From Dermacentor variabilis (lineage: Eukaryota; Arthropoda; Arachnida; Ixodida; Ixodidae), in the NCBI RefSeq assembly GCF_050947875.1, contig NW_027460335.1, positions 8,323,928-8,387,927 of the forward strand: 64,000 bases of DNA, written 5' to 3'. Each line of letters starts with the position of its first letter. Position 1 is the stretch's first letter. The translations under genes were made by a program, and so were the position numbers. A model generated the notes under the pieces. It saw only the letters and a list, made by a program, of their open reading frames with translations. It was not told where the DNA came from and did no database searches. This document shows, one piece after another, positions 53,690-64,000 of this stretch.

Positions 53690-53800
53690 TGTTCTTTTAT
53701 ATTCGAGAAAAAAGTCCTCATACGCCCGCCAATTTATCATTCCATTGTTACCCGATATATGCTCACTTAGGTTTCTGCTGCACTCAATCCCCAGTGACAC
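53598..53800 (+). repeat. tRNA-Ile array T9 (one unit plus piece)
   Basis: Single tRNA, short spacer lacking GACATTC, and TCCCCAGTGACAC (53788-53800) joined to A11. Counterpart of T3. Confidence 0.88.
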
Positions 53801-56800
53801 CGCAGTTGACGAGAGGACTGTCTTTTTTGAATTTATTAAGCAACACCTGAACACGGAAAGGCAGCTCATTCTGTTGGGTGACTTCAATTGTGTTCTGAGC
53901 GCTGATGACAAAACTAGTGCGCGTACTTTCAGGGATAGTAGTAATGTCGTTCTTATTCGGTTAATTGATGAATTTGCTTTAGAGGACGTGGGAGAATGCC
54001 TGGTAAGCAGGTGCCCAGTTAAGTACACTCATTTCCAAGGTACCAGCCACACCCGACTCGACAGGATTTACGTGTCTCCATGTTTGGTCCCAAAGTGTCA
54101 TGGCTATGACGTAGTGCCCGCGCCCTTCTCGGATCACTGCATGGTTCAATGTTTCATATGTGCAAAAAAGCGAAGCAGCTGTTTTCAGTGGGGTCTTTGG
54201 AAGTTAAACAACAAACTGCTCAATGATCAAGAATTCGGTAAGGGAGCGGAGGAAGAAATTAGTAAAGTCACTGGAGGGGGAATACATTAATTGGGCCAGG
54301 AATGGGAACTGTGCAACCAACAGATCAAAATAAAAGGAATTGAAAGGGTGAGCTGCACACGGTACCAAGAAAAACTAAATGAAACGCAGCTAAAGTCTAT
54401 GCTAGAAAAATTATTAGCTCTGCAGTGCAAGGCACCGGGGTTATACATGGTCGACGTTAGGAAAATAAAACAAAAACTAGAAATTAATGAAGAAGAACGC
54501 TGTCGTGCAGCACTTGTGCGCGCGAGAGCTGCACATCTTGCCGTGGCGGAGACGCCCACAAAACGGGCGCTAGGGATGGAAAAAGCGTACGCATGAAGGA
54601 ACCATGTCACTGAGGTACAATGGGCGGGTCGCACCGCAACAGATAAGAGAAATCGGGCAAGCTTTCTTTGAGTATTACCAGGCATTGTTCGATTTGCGCT
54701 ATGTCGACCTGGACCTGTTTAAAGAATCGTATCTGCGGGCTATGCCACGACTAGACGAGGAACAAAAAGCAAGACTGGACACGCCCATTAGCGAGCAGGA
54801 AATAGAGCGTGCAATAGATAATTTAAACCCTGGTAAATCGCCTGGGCCTGATGGCTTGAGTGCAGCGTTCTACAAAGCTTTCAAGCAACACCTAGCTCCA
54901 TTGCTGACTGTGGTATTCAATGAGGCATATGGAATAAATGTTTTACCTGTGTCGTTTGGAACGTCACATACTGTACTTATTCCGAAAACCGACAAAGTAG
55001 ATAAACTTAAGCAGGTATCGTCATACAGACCTATCGCTCTGACAAACGTAGGCTACAAAAACTACATGAAGGTTCTTGCCAGCAGATTACAGAGTGTTTG
55101 TTATAGGCGAAATAGTTGGCCCTCATCAAACGTGTGGGATCAAAGGCCGTTCCATCGTTTATGACATTCACAAGGCGAGGTGTGTACTTGAATGCTGTGA
55201 CGCCACATATGCACGTGTCGCACTACTACAATTAGATTTGGAAAAGGCATTTGATTGTTTGCCACATTGTATTTTGTTTTGTATCCTGGACTACATCAAT
55301 ATAGGGTCGGTCATCCGGGAGGGAGTGAGCTTGGCGAACCGTGACTGCACTACGAGGCTACTTGTTAATAAGTTGCTGGGGGCCACCATAAACGTACGAC
55401 GTTGGATTCGCCAAGGTTGCCTCCTCAGCCCTCTGTTGTTTGATATATATATTGAGGCACTGTGTCTGAACATAATGCAAAGCGTTGAAATTCATGGATT
55501 TAGACTACAAGCAACCGAAGTGAAATTGCTTGCGTATGCAGACGATGTTGCAGTTCTTTGCAGGGACAAGGAAAGTGTTAGTAAAACAGTTGAAAGGGTG
55601 CAGTGTTTCAGTGAGCATACCGGAAGTCGGGTGAATTGGGATAAGTGCCTGGGAATTCGGCACGGAGAATGGCCTTCAACCCCAGAAACTTTTGCCAACG
55701 TGGCTTGTGTGACAACGCCTCCGAAGTACTTGAGGGTGCCGCTGCAATTTTATAGAGACACTGATCCGTACTGGGGAGCGCAGCGGCAAGAGACGCGAGA
55801 AAAAGCGGACAAATGGACAAGCGCTCATCTATTAGTGTTCGCAAGAGCTACGGTGTGCAATATTTTTTTTATTAGTAAGTTGTGGTATGCAATGCAAGTG
55901 CTACATTGTTCCCGAGTAAACGTGCAGAAGCTGCACCGTGTATTTGCTGTCTTTGTTTGGGCTCCATATGGGAGAGGTGCAGCCGCACGAACTTGTTTCG
56001 GCAGGTGAAGGCCGGTGGTTTAGGACTGGGACATTTGTTTGTGCGACAGATTGTAAACAGGTTTTTATTTTTCCGTGATGTTAGAGACCCATTCCTGCGC
56101 ACCGTGTGTCAACAACGACTCCAGGAAGTTTTGCCTGAGTATGTTGTTACAGCGCAATGTATTTCAAGAAGTGTTTGTGGTTTCTTTAGAGAAATTGTTC
56201 AAAGTGTCAAATTTCTAAGTGTACGTTTTTCGATGCAGCATTTAAGTAGCGTTAAAAGGAAAACATTGTATAGGAATGTTTGTGACGCGCTGTTTCCAGT
56301 GCCTTTGTACAGGATCATACACTCTGGAGGCCCAGGTTGCAGTGTTCTAAAAAGAGTTAAAAGAATGCAGGTGTCGCCGGGAGCCAAATCTTTCTTTTTC
56401 AAGTTACACACTGGAACTTTAACTGTTAAGTCCTTTCTAAAGGAAAGGGGTATACTTCTACCGTGGGGTTCCCACTGCCTTATATGCAAGCAGCTTGAGA
56501 CAATAGACCACGTTTTTCTTCATTGCTGGCAAAGGGTATTTTTCTGGGATGAGCTCCAAAGAAACATTAAAAAAGAATTACCGCTAGACTCTCACGGGAT
56601 CCGGTACCTGCCAACCGATAATGAGGATGGCGTCCCCTTTGACTAGATTATGCTGATGGGTCTCCACAGTATATGGCGCTCCCGAATGGCTGGCTATTTT
56701 TGTGATTCGGACGCGCGACCAACACGTATGTATTTTCGCGAAGGCGTACACAGATTCCTGGAGACTTTGAAAGTGCAAACAGATGTTCCTGAGTGGATGT

Positions 56801-56832
56801 CAAGGCCTTTGGTAGAGCTCCGGGAATTTTAA
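53801..56832 (+). pseudogene. A11 ORF2 fragment (APE end to C terminus)
   Basis: Open from VFFEFIKQHLN through LLGDFNCVL, FSDHCMV to TAA at 54288, TGA at 54594, a shift near 55098 (GVCYRRNSW), a shift near 55965, and TAG at 56644. RT motifs: GKSPGPDGLSAAFYK, SYRPIALTNVGYK, LQLDLEKAFDCL, IRQGCLLSPLLF, YADDVAVLC near 55540. Knuckle CLICKQLETIDHVFLHC intact. Ends VELREF, unlike the ALKEF of alpha and beta copies. Confidence 0.88.
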
Positions 56833-56932
56833 AGATGACAACGCCAGGCCTCAGTGGCCGTTAGGCCACTTGTGCTTTCTGGCGCACTATATATTTTGTG
56901 TACTTTTGTCGTATTCTGTGTCGAAGACCGGC

Positions 56933-56938
56933 AATAAA
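56933..56938 (+). terminator. Poly(A) signal of A11
   Basis: AATAAA in CGAAGACCGGCAATAAAA. Confidence 0.72.
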
Positions 56939-56943
56939 AAAAA

Positions 56944-57029
56944 GTGGTGCAATTGGTTAGCGCACGGTATTTATACGACAGTTCTCGTGAGCCATGCCGG
57001 AGTTGTGAGTTCGAGCCTCACCTGGGGAA
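56944..57029 (+). pseudogene. tRNA-Ile(UAU) lacking 5' acceptor strand
   Basis: Starts GTGGTGCAATTGG after the A11 tail. GGTATTTATA alters the base before the anticodon loop. Confidence 0.77.
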
Positions 57030-57127
57030 TGTTCTTTTATATTCGAGAAAAAAGTCCTCATACGCACGCCAATTTATCATTCCATTGTTACCCGATATAT
57101 GCTCACTTAGGTTTCTGCAGCACTCAA

Positions 57128-57219
57128 TCCCCATTGTCGCAATCGGTTAGCGAACGGTACTTATACGACAATTCTCGTGAGCCATGCCGGGGTTGTGAGT
57201 TCGAGCCTCACCTGGGGAA
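57128..57219 (+). pseudogene. Decayed tRNA-Ile(UAU)
   Basis: Reads TCCCCATTGTCGC and AGCGAACGG; several stem losses. UAU anticodon and B box remain. Confidence 0.75.
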
Positions 57220-57317
57220 TGTTCTTTTATATTCGAGAAAAAAGTCCTCATAGGCACGCCAATTTATCATTCCATTGTTACCCGATATATGCTCACTTTC
57301 GTTTCTGCTGCACTCAA

Positions 57318-57409
57318 TCCCCAGTGGCGCAATTGGTTAGCGCACGGTACTTATACGACAGTTCTCGTGAGCCATGCCGGGGTTGTGAGTTCGAGCCTCA
57401 CCTGGGGAA
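57318..57409 (+). tRNA. tRNA-Ile(UAU), intact
   Basis: Identical over all 92 bases to 4857-4948, intron included, although 52 kb apart. Confidence 0.93.
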
Positions 57410-57553
57410 TGTTCTTTTATATTCTAGAAAAAAGTCCTCGTACGCACGCCAATTTATCATTCCATTGTTACCCGATATATGCTCACTTAGGTTTCTGCTG
57501 CACTCAATCCCCAGTGGGATTCCACTTCCGGCCACCACAGCTGCGGACGCGGA

Positions 57554-58791
57554 ATGTCGGCTCCCGCAAGGGCGGTGTTTGCGGCCCAAAAGGGCCGCGG
57601 TATCAGGTTTATGGATGCTGCTACACAGCAGTACCAGATTATTTTGCCGCAATTGCCGAAAGGTGCGACCGTCTCTAATACCGTCTTCTTGCACGGGGAT
57701 GTCAAGGCGAGGCCCTATCGCGTAGAACATTTTCGAGACGCGCTAGCTCGTCTGCAGTTGATGTCGGAAGTGTTGGCTTTAGGAGCCTATCAAATGAATC
57801 ACGCATGGGCCTTCAAAGGACCTTCAAAGATGAAAAAGGAAAGCAGAAGTTGCTGTCTACGGAAGCGTTAACTGTGAAGGGTGAGCGATGTTTGGTGATT
57901 GAACAACGCAACCAAGACGTACGCATGAAGCTCTACTGGCTGCTGCACACCATACCAGATGAGGACGTGTGAGCGGCGCTGGCACCCTTCGGAACAGTGA
58001 CCGAGATGTCAAAGGAAAAGTGGCGTGTAGCCGGATGCAGTGACAAAGGGTCGCACACAAGACTCGTGTCCTTATGCTTGAAACCTGGCCTCACCAGAGA
58101 AGATCTTGCGCCTCAGCTACGTGTCAGCGAGGACCATGCACTCGTGTTGGTGCCTGGCAGAGCAGCGCTCTGCCTCCGGTGTCACGGCACGGGTCACATA
58201 CGACGCCAGAGCCGCGTTTTACGTTACGGGATCTGTCGTCGCTTCGGCCACGAAGATACCCAGTGCGTGCGAAGTTACGCGAATGTGACAGGGTTTGGCA
58301 AGAGCGACGTGATAAACGAACACCTAATGGACCAAGCTGACGCAGAGTACACAGCTGGGGAGGGCGAGGTCCAGCCTAACTCTAGACGAGGCGCCAGCCG
58401 CTACGAGCCATGACAAAGAGCAGCAGGAGGAAGCCAGCAAAGAAGAAAATATGGCACAGAAGCAGGCGACAGAAAGCAGCAAAGAAGGCGAAGCTGTGCT
58501 CGGAACCGCCGAGGAGACCATGGACGACAGCCCTGGAATCATTGGGAGCAGGGCAGAGGCGCTGAATAGCGGCCACTCTACCGCTGTCTCAGAAAAAAAC
58601 CCCGAGACGAAAGCGTTGGAAATATTTGAAAACGAGAAGACCTGAGTGCAGCTGAAGGACCACCTGCCACGACTACCACCTCTCGGCGGCTTTCGCTGAA
58701 GCCCTAACCGAACGTGCCACCGGACAAGAGGTCACCGCCGGCAGTGTCCCTCCCTTAGGGGGCCCGCTGGTTGGTAGTAAAGAACGAATGA
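57554..58791 (+). pseudogene. A12 ORF1 (CCHC gag-like)
   Basis: ATG 57554 (MSAPARAVFAAQKGRGIRF), 36 nt from the element start. A deletion near 57810 shifts frame after NHAWA; TGA at 57970 (A1 has CGA). Open 57997-58413 with first knuckle CLRCHGTGHIRRQS (last Cys lost) and second CGICRRFGHEDTQC. An extra base near 58384 shifts the acidic linker; TGA at 58643. The terminal basic motif RRLSLKP is cut by TAA at 58706. Confidence 0.87.
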
Positions 58792-58822
58792 ACTGAGGTT
58801 GGACGTGTTGGTTGCAGTTTCC

Positions 58823-61800
58823 ATGATGTGTGCCGACAAGGAGGACGCGACGGCTTCGACCAGTGTGGCGGAGCCATTTAACGATGTCGTCCAGTCCAGG
58901 GCTGTAAGTCCGTTAGCAGTAAAATTGCATCAGGTGCCAAGTAGTCCGTCTGTCCCTCAGCTTTCTAAACATGGTTTCAAAATAGGTACACTCAATGTGC
59001 CTGGCCTGTCGACGAGAAAGCGGCAAGCTCAGCTTAAAAGGCTGTTAATTGACCATGACATTGATATTCTTGCAGTTCAGGAAACAAAAATTGAAGGTGA
59101 GGAACAGACGGATAGAATGGTTGAAGGGTTTAAACCCAATTACAATGTTTGTGTTAGTCATGCTAATGAGAAGTCTGGAGGATGTGTTATTGTTCTGCGT
59201 AACACTGTCGGTATTATTGAGGAGACTGTAGTAGCAATCCATAATGGCCGATTAGTTATGTGTGACCTGTCTTGCAATGAAGTAGACTGGAGAATTATCT
59301 GTATTTACGCCCCGAACAAAGCAAGCCAGCGAAAAGTGTTTTTTGAATATATGGCCACCTTCATAAGTTGTGATTGGAGAATTCTTTTATTAGGTGATTT
59401 TAATTGTGTATATTTGCCTTAGTACACCTCTACAGATGTGTTCATGAACGACAAGAGTGCAGAAATGCTCAGATCCACCGTTCAGGAGTATGACCTTGTT
59501 GATGTGGGTGATGTACTACGTGAAAAACAAGTAATGGTCACTCATTTTCAAGGGTGGAGTCACGCAAGGTTCGATAGGGCGTATGTGTCCGCGGAACTGG
59601 TACCCACTTGTAATCAGTACACGGTTAAACATGTTAGCTTTAGTGACCACAGTTTAGTGATGTTCACAATCGGTTCTAAAGTGAAGGAGTGTCGTTTTAA
59701 TTGGCAGCTGTGGAAGTTCAATGAAAAGTTGCTACAGGACGAAAGATTCGTCGACGAAGTAACGGAAAGAATTAAAGAATTGCGCGCAAGAGAACCTAAA
59801 CATTGGTTCTATGCGTGGGATCAATTTAAAAGCGAGGTTATAAATATAGCAATTCAAAGGGCGCGTGTATTAAGCCGCCAGGCTAAACAGCGCGAAAAAG
59901 AACTAAACAGTACGCTGAAGTATCTGGTAGATGTTGAAAGCGCAGTCCCTGGGCATTTTACAACTTAAATAAAAACAAAAACAAAAGAGCAGCTGGAAGC
60001 CATTCAGACTGAAAGATACGAGGCAGCGGTAGTAAGATAACGCGCCGAGCGAATTTGGTTAGATGAAGCCCCGACGAAACGGGCACTCGCAGACGAGAAG
60101 AGATATGCGACAAAGAAACAAATTAAGGAAATTTGCTATCGCGGCGTTCTTTCACGTGATCAAGAAACCATTCGAGGCGCTTTCGACGAAAGGTACTCTA
60201 ATTTGTTTAACAGTAAGGCAGAAATAATTGAGGAGTGCAAGACATCTTTTGCCACTCGTGCCAGTACTGCAGGACGAAGTAAAGACGGAACTCGAGAAAC
60301 CTATAAGTATTGAAGAGTTAGAACGAGCAATCGATGAGCTTAGTTAGACAAAGGCTCCGGGGCCCGACGGCCTAGGGCCTAGCTTCTACAAGTTTTTCAA
60401 GCGTCAAATGGCGGAAATACTCTACACCATCATAACTGAAGCGTACGAAGTTAAACGACTGCCTCCATCTTTCAGTTCCAGCCATATCGTCCTGATACCA
60501 AAGACTGATGAGCCTGCCAAGTTGCAGTCGACGGAAGCATATCGACCAATTAGTCTCACGAACGTTGATTGTAAGATGCACATGAAGGTCCTGGCCAAAA
60601 GGCTTCAGTCAGTTATTACATCTGTTGTTGGCCCACATCAGACATGTGGTGTTAAGGGGAGAACGATATTAACAAACATCCACACAGCCAGAAGTGTTCT
60701 CGAGTGCTGTGACGTAACCCTCGGACACGAGGCAATGGTACAGTTAGACCTCGAGAAAGCCTTCGATAAGGTTGCCCACAGTATATTGTTTCCTCTGCTC
60801 GAACACATCAACATCGGAAAAGTTCTTCAAGAAGGCGTGCGAATGGCATACGCAGACTACAGTGCAAGGCTGATAATTAACAACAAGCTGAGTTCTAGTA
60901 TACCGGTTCGGTCGAGTGTGCGTTAGGGTTGCCCGGCCTCGCCCTTGCTTTTCGCAATATTTCTGGAGCCATTCTGTTTAAAGGTGTTGCACAACAAGAA
61001 GGTCAATGGATTCCGACTTCATATGCACGAAGTTAAAATCCGGTCATATGCTGATGGCATAGCCATTTTTTGTGGCGATCATGACAGCATTGTTGAGGCA
61101 GTGAAAGACGCAAAAATGTTCTGTAAACTTACTGGTAGTGCCATAAGCTGGTAGAAAAGCATGGGTTTTTGGCACGGAGAATGGGAAAGTACGCCTGCTT
61201 ATGTGGAAAACATCAAATTCATTCAGAGGCCCTCTCGATATCTAGGAGTCCCATTGGAACACTACCGCGATGGAAAAACGCATTGGGTAGGTGAAATAGA
61301 ACGAGTCAAACCACAGACGGTGAAGTGGGGAGGTCACAACCTGTCTATGCTCGGACGTGCAACTGTGTGTAATTTGTTTCTGGTTGCAAAGGTGTTCTAC
61401 CTACTGCAAGTTTTATGTATGTCCAGAGTATGCGTGCAGAAGTAGCACCGAATTTTTGCTGTTTATATATGGGGATCACCATGGAAGCGCACAACTCGTT
61501 TAAATTTGTTCCATCCCATGCTCAAAGGAGGCTTGGGCCTATCTCATTTATTCCTAAAGCAGGTAGTTTCAAGTTTTTGTTTTTTACGAGACCAAAGAGA
61601 TGGTTTTTTGCGGTCCGTAATTCAATGGCGATTGTGTGATGCGTTGCCCGATATCATTGTGACGTCACATGCTGGTCCTAAGGAAGCGATCAAAGGCTTC
61701 TGGTCAGAGGTGGTGAATGCTTATCGCCTCCTCAGTGCCCATTTTTACGCAGATTACTTGCATACTGCAAAACGAAAACGATTGTATAAAGACTTATTAG

Positions 61801-62353
61801 ATATTATGTGCCCAGTGCCTGGGTACCAAGCTCTGTATAACTTAGGACACGAAAAGGACGTAATGAACCGGGTGAGAAAGATGCCTGTGCAGGCGACCAC
61901 TAAATCATTTTTCTTTTGTTTGCACACTGGTCGCTCCCTGTCAAGCCGTGGCTCCAAGAGAAAGGATTCTTCCTTCCTTGCAGCGTTAACTGCAACATTT
62001 GCCAAAAGCCTGAAACAATAGAGCACATATTCCTAGACTGCTGGGATTCAGTATTTCTGTGGAACATTCTCCAGCGAACAATTAAGAAGGATTTACCGTT
62101 GACCACATTTGGTATTAAGTTCTTGCTGTTGACTGACTTAGAGGGAGTGCCGTGTGATATGGTGAGGCTCCTCTGCATGCACAGCGTATGGAAAACTAGG
62201 ATGGCTGCAAGAATTGAGGAGGTGAATCCAAGACCAGCCAGGGACTATTTCATTGACAATATTATTTATGTGCGCGAAGTCTTAAAAACCCAAACAGAGC
62301 CACCAGACTGGCTACCTATCCTTGATCAGCTAGTGATGATCAAGCAATTTTAA
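58823..62353 (+). pseudogene. A12 ORF2 (APE-RT), dead delta copy
   Basis: ATG 58823 (MMCADKEDATAS..), equivalent to 994 in A1. APE: GTLNVPGLS, VQETKIEG, IYAPNKA, LLGDFNCV intact here, FSDHSLV. Stops shared with A1: TAA near 60038, TAG at 60345, TAG at 61152, TAG near 61443. Private stops: TAG at 59420 and TAG at 60924 (RQG to R*G). YADG replaces YADD (near 61049), as in A1. The C-terminal knuckle CNICQKPETIEHIFLDCW is intact and the frame ends MIKQF at 62353. Confidence 0.9.
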
Positions 62354-62469
62354 CTAAGCTCCACATTCGAATGCGCAGCGGTTCCTTTTTTGACATCACT
62401 GCATATGTGGAATTCAGAGATTGAATTTGTGCTTTATATATCCGTATATGTACAGTTCTCAAAACAGGA

Positions 62470-62475
62470 AATAAA
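62470..62475 (+). terminator. Poly(A) signal of A12
   Basis: AATAAA in AAAACAGGAAATAAAG, as in A1. Confidence 0.7.
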
Positions 62476-62490
62476 GAAAAAAAGACTCAA

Positions 62491-62582
62491 TTCCCAGTGG
62501 CGCAATTGGTTAGCCCACGGTACTTATACTACAGTCCTCGTGAGCCATACCGCGGTTGTGAGTTCGAGCCTCACCTGCGGAA
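62491..62582 (+). pseudogene. Degenerate tRNA-Ile(UAU)
   Basis: TTCCCAG with CTGCGGA, D stem GCCC, intron TACAGTCCTCGTGAGCC-like. Counterpart of 4660-4751. Confidence 0.77.
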
Positions 62583-62688
62583 TGTTCCTTTATATTCGAC
62601 ATTCGCGAAAAAAAGTCCTCAAACGCACGCCAATTTATCATTCCATTGTTACCGGATGTATGCGCACTTAGGTTCCGGCTGCACTCAA

Positions 62689-62780
62689 TCCCCTGTGGCG
62701 CAATTGGTTTGCGCACGGTACTTATATGACAGTTCTCGTGAGCCATACCGGGGTTGGGAGTTCGAGCCTCACCTGGGGAA
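62689..62780 (+). pseudogene. Decayed tRNA-Ile(UAU)
   Basis: TCCCCTG breaks an acceptor pair, TTTGCGC changes the D loop/stem border, ATACCGG and GGGAG weaken the anticodon and T stems. The B box is kept. Confidence 0.73.
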
Positions 62781-62898
62781 TGTTCTTTTATATTCGACAT
62801 TCGAGAAAAAAGTCCTCATACGCACGCCAATTTATCATTCCATTGTTACCCGATATATGCTCACTTAGGTTTCTGCTGCACTCAATCCCCCGTGGCAC

Positions 62899-64000
62899 CA
62901 TTCTGCTTCCGGCTCCCGAGCTGAACGGATCGCGGGATCATGAGCTCCAGTGGAGCGGCTTATGCGGCTGTTAGCCGCAGCAACAGGCTTTCGACATCGG
63001 ACGATCAGGATTACCAGATTATTTTGCCTCGGCTACCTACAGGACGCATCGTGTTAAACACAGTTTTTTTGCACGGCGACACTCGTGTTCCCCCGTTTCG
63101 CGTAGAGGATTTTCGGGACGCGCTTCAAGCTCTTGGTATGCTCTCTGGCGTCGTCGCCCTTGGAGCGTACGAAATCAACCACGTATGGGTGGTGACGACG
63201 AAGCCAGCCGAGGCGGCCCTAAAGCTGGCTGCACTGAAGGAGCTTCAGGTCAAGGGGCGTCGCTGCCTGGTCATTGACCCTAAAGAACAGCAGGTGAAGC
63301 TTCGTCTTCACTGGCTTCTTCATGGTGTGGATGATGAAGGGGTAAAGACTGCGCTGGCTTCCTTTGGCAAAGTCACGGAAGTAACCCGGGAGCGCTGGCG
63401 AGTGGATGGCGTTTCGGACAAGGGCTCGACAACCCGAGCTGTGCTGCTGCAGCTGAAGGCTGGACTGAAAGTCGACGACCTGCCCCACCAGATCCGCGTC
63501 GCCGGCGAGCTTGCGCTGGTCGTAGCCCCAGGTCGCCCCATGCAGTGCCTGCGCTGCCGGGGCTCTGGTCACGTTCGTCGAGAATGTAAGGTTCCCCGTT
63601 GCTCCCGGTGCAGGCTTTTCGGACACAGCGACACGGACTGTGTACGTTCATACGCAGTAGCCGCGGGGTCGGCGGAAAGAGAACCGTTGACATCAGACCA
63701 CATGATGAAAGTGACCGAGGCCGAGGAAGCGGCCAAGAGAGCTGGAAACAGCAACGTGGCGGCAGAGATGAGCGGGACGACCATGCTGACTGAAGCAGGA
63801 CCGAATAATGTCCCTCCCCCCGACGAGCCAGAAACCACACTAACCACCGTCAGGGCGGCCCAAAAAGAACATGAGAGCCGCCAGCCGGCTATTGATACTA
63901 CTGAGGCAGCGGAAAACGACAACGTGACCCCTGCTAGTGCCCGCGTCGAAAGCGTCTCGGCACCGGTGAAGAGGTCCCTGCAGCAGGAGGAGAAAGTCGA
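62899..64000 (+). mobile_element. Family A copy A13 (beta), 3' end outside window
   Basis: Starts CATTCTGCTTCCGGCTCCC directly behind TCCCCCGTGGCAC and runs off the window in ORF1. The 5' 40 bases match A10 almost exactly. Confidence 0.9.
62940..64000 (+). CDS. A13 ORF1 (CCHC gag-like), open to the window end
   Basis: ATG 62940 (MSSSGAAYAAVSRSNRLS). No stop in 1,061 bases. Both knuckles intact (CLRCRGSGHVRREC, CSRCRLFGHSDTDC). It differs from A10 ORF1 by scattered substitutions (RVPPF for RVRPF, MLTEAGPN for PTKGGPN) and lacks the extra Phe. The terminal KPKPN motif lies beyond the window. Confidence 0.9.
   Translation, partial: MSSSGAAYAAVSRSNRLSTSDDQDYQIILPRLPTGRIVLNTVFLHGDTRVPPFRVEDFRDALQALGMLSGVVALGAYEINHVWVVTTKPAEAALKLAALKELQVKGRRCLVIDPKEQQVKLRLHWLLHGVDDEGVKTALASFGKVTEVTRERWRVDGVSDKGSTTRAVLLQLKAGLKVDDLPHQIRVAGELALVVAPGRPMQCLRCRGSGHVRRECKVPRCSRCRLFGHSDTDCVRSYAVAAGSAEREPLTSDHMMKVTEAEEAAKRAGNSNVAAEMSGTTMLTEAGPNNVPPPDEPETTLTTVRAAQKEHESRQPAIDTTEAAENDNVTPASARVESVSAPVKRSLQQEEKV

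Larger units (their letters stand above)
53801..56943 (+). mobile_element. Family A copy A11 (gamma), 5' truncated
   Basis: Same 5' truncation point as A4 (CGCAGTT[G/C]ACGAGAGGACTG) but complete at the 3' end: CGAAGACCGGCAATAAAAAAAA with AATAAA at 56933-56938. It shows what A4 lost. Confidence 0.9.
56944..57517 (+). repeat. tRNA-Ile tandem array T10
   Basis: Three units with the short spacer (ATATTCGAGAAAAAAG), at 56944 (trimmed), 57128 and 57318, then TCCCCAGTGG (57508-57517) where A12 begins. Spacing is 190 bp because of the shorter spacer. Confidence 0.9.
57518..62484 (+). mobile_element. Family A copy A12 (delta), full length
   Basis: 4,967 bp from GATTCCACTTCCGGCCACC to AACAGGAAATAAAGAAAAAAAG. 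ACTCAATCCCCAGTGG before it and ACTCAATTCCCAGTGG after it form a 16-bp target duplication with one difference, starting in the spacer 6 bp ahead of the tRNA. It supplies the 5' end missing from A1. Confidence 0.92.
62485..62898 (+). repeat. tRNA-Ile tandem array T11
   Basis: Two units and a 13-bp piece TCCCCCGTGGCAC (62886-62898) at which A13 starts. The first unit and its spacer share private variants with T1. Confidence 0.88.

Overview
The window is eukaryotic, repeat-dense DNA, most likely from a hard tick (Ixodidae). The evidence is a tRNA-derived SINE at 39167-39406 that I recognise from memory as the tick Ruka-type SINE, together with I-group LINEs of the style common in tick genomes. 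There is no single-copy host protein gene. Every long ORF belongs to a retrotransposon, and the only host-type genes are tRNA genes.

The backbone is a tandem array of intron-containing tRNA-Ile(UAU) genes (unit about 197 bp: a 92-nt tRNA, a short T-run and a roughly 105-bp spacer). It has been colonised by at least 13 copies of one APE-type, two-ORF non-LTR retrotransposon lineage, called family A here (copies A1-A13), all in the same orientation. Full copies are about 4.85-4.97 kb once later insertions are subtracted. ORF1 is a CCHC gag-like protein. ORF2 has an APE endonuclease, an RT with YADD, and a C-terminal CCHC knuckle; it resembles the L1/Tx1 group. Complete copies sit inside the first 10-20 nt of a tRNA-Ile gene and duplicate that stretch (10-16 bp), so a full tRNA gene is regenerated downstream. 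Four subfamilies share the target: alpha (A5, A9), beta (A2, A3, A7, A8, A10, A13), gamma (A4, A11) and delta (A1, A12, and the diverged A6).

Layout: A1 (1-4653), tRNAs, A2 fragment (5171-6119), tRNAs, A3 (6521-11373), tRNA, A4 fragment (11577-13884), tRNA, A5 (14176-19464), four tRNAs, A6 (20250-24982), four tRNAs, A7 fragment (25790-28677), tRNAs, A8 fragment (28930-29878), A9 (29889-41491), tRNA, A10 (41696-53597), tRNA, A11 (53801-56943), tRNAs, A12 (57518-62484), tRNAs, A13 (62899 to the window end).

Later insertions lie inside A copies. A MITE sits in A5 (16537-16950). A9 carries two MITEs (31386-31560, 31789-32487), an apparently intact I-group LINE on the minus strand (element B, 33397-39014, perfect 13-bp target duplication) and the SINE. 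A10 carries a decayed I-group LINE (element C, 43111-50133), itself interrupted by a CR1/L2-like fragment (element D, 46095-47181).

Shared stop codons, shared truncation points and shared variant tRNAs show that blocks were also copied by segmental duplication or unequal exchange: A1+tRNA = A12+tRNA, A3-A4 = A10-A11, and A2 = A8. Intact ORFs are A5 ORF1, A10 ORF1, A13 ORF1 (runs off the window) and both ORFs of element B. A5 ORF2 (one MITE) and A6 ORF2 (one extra T) are each a single lesion from being open.
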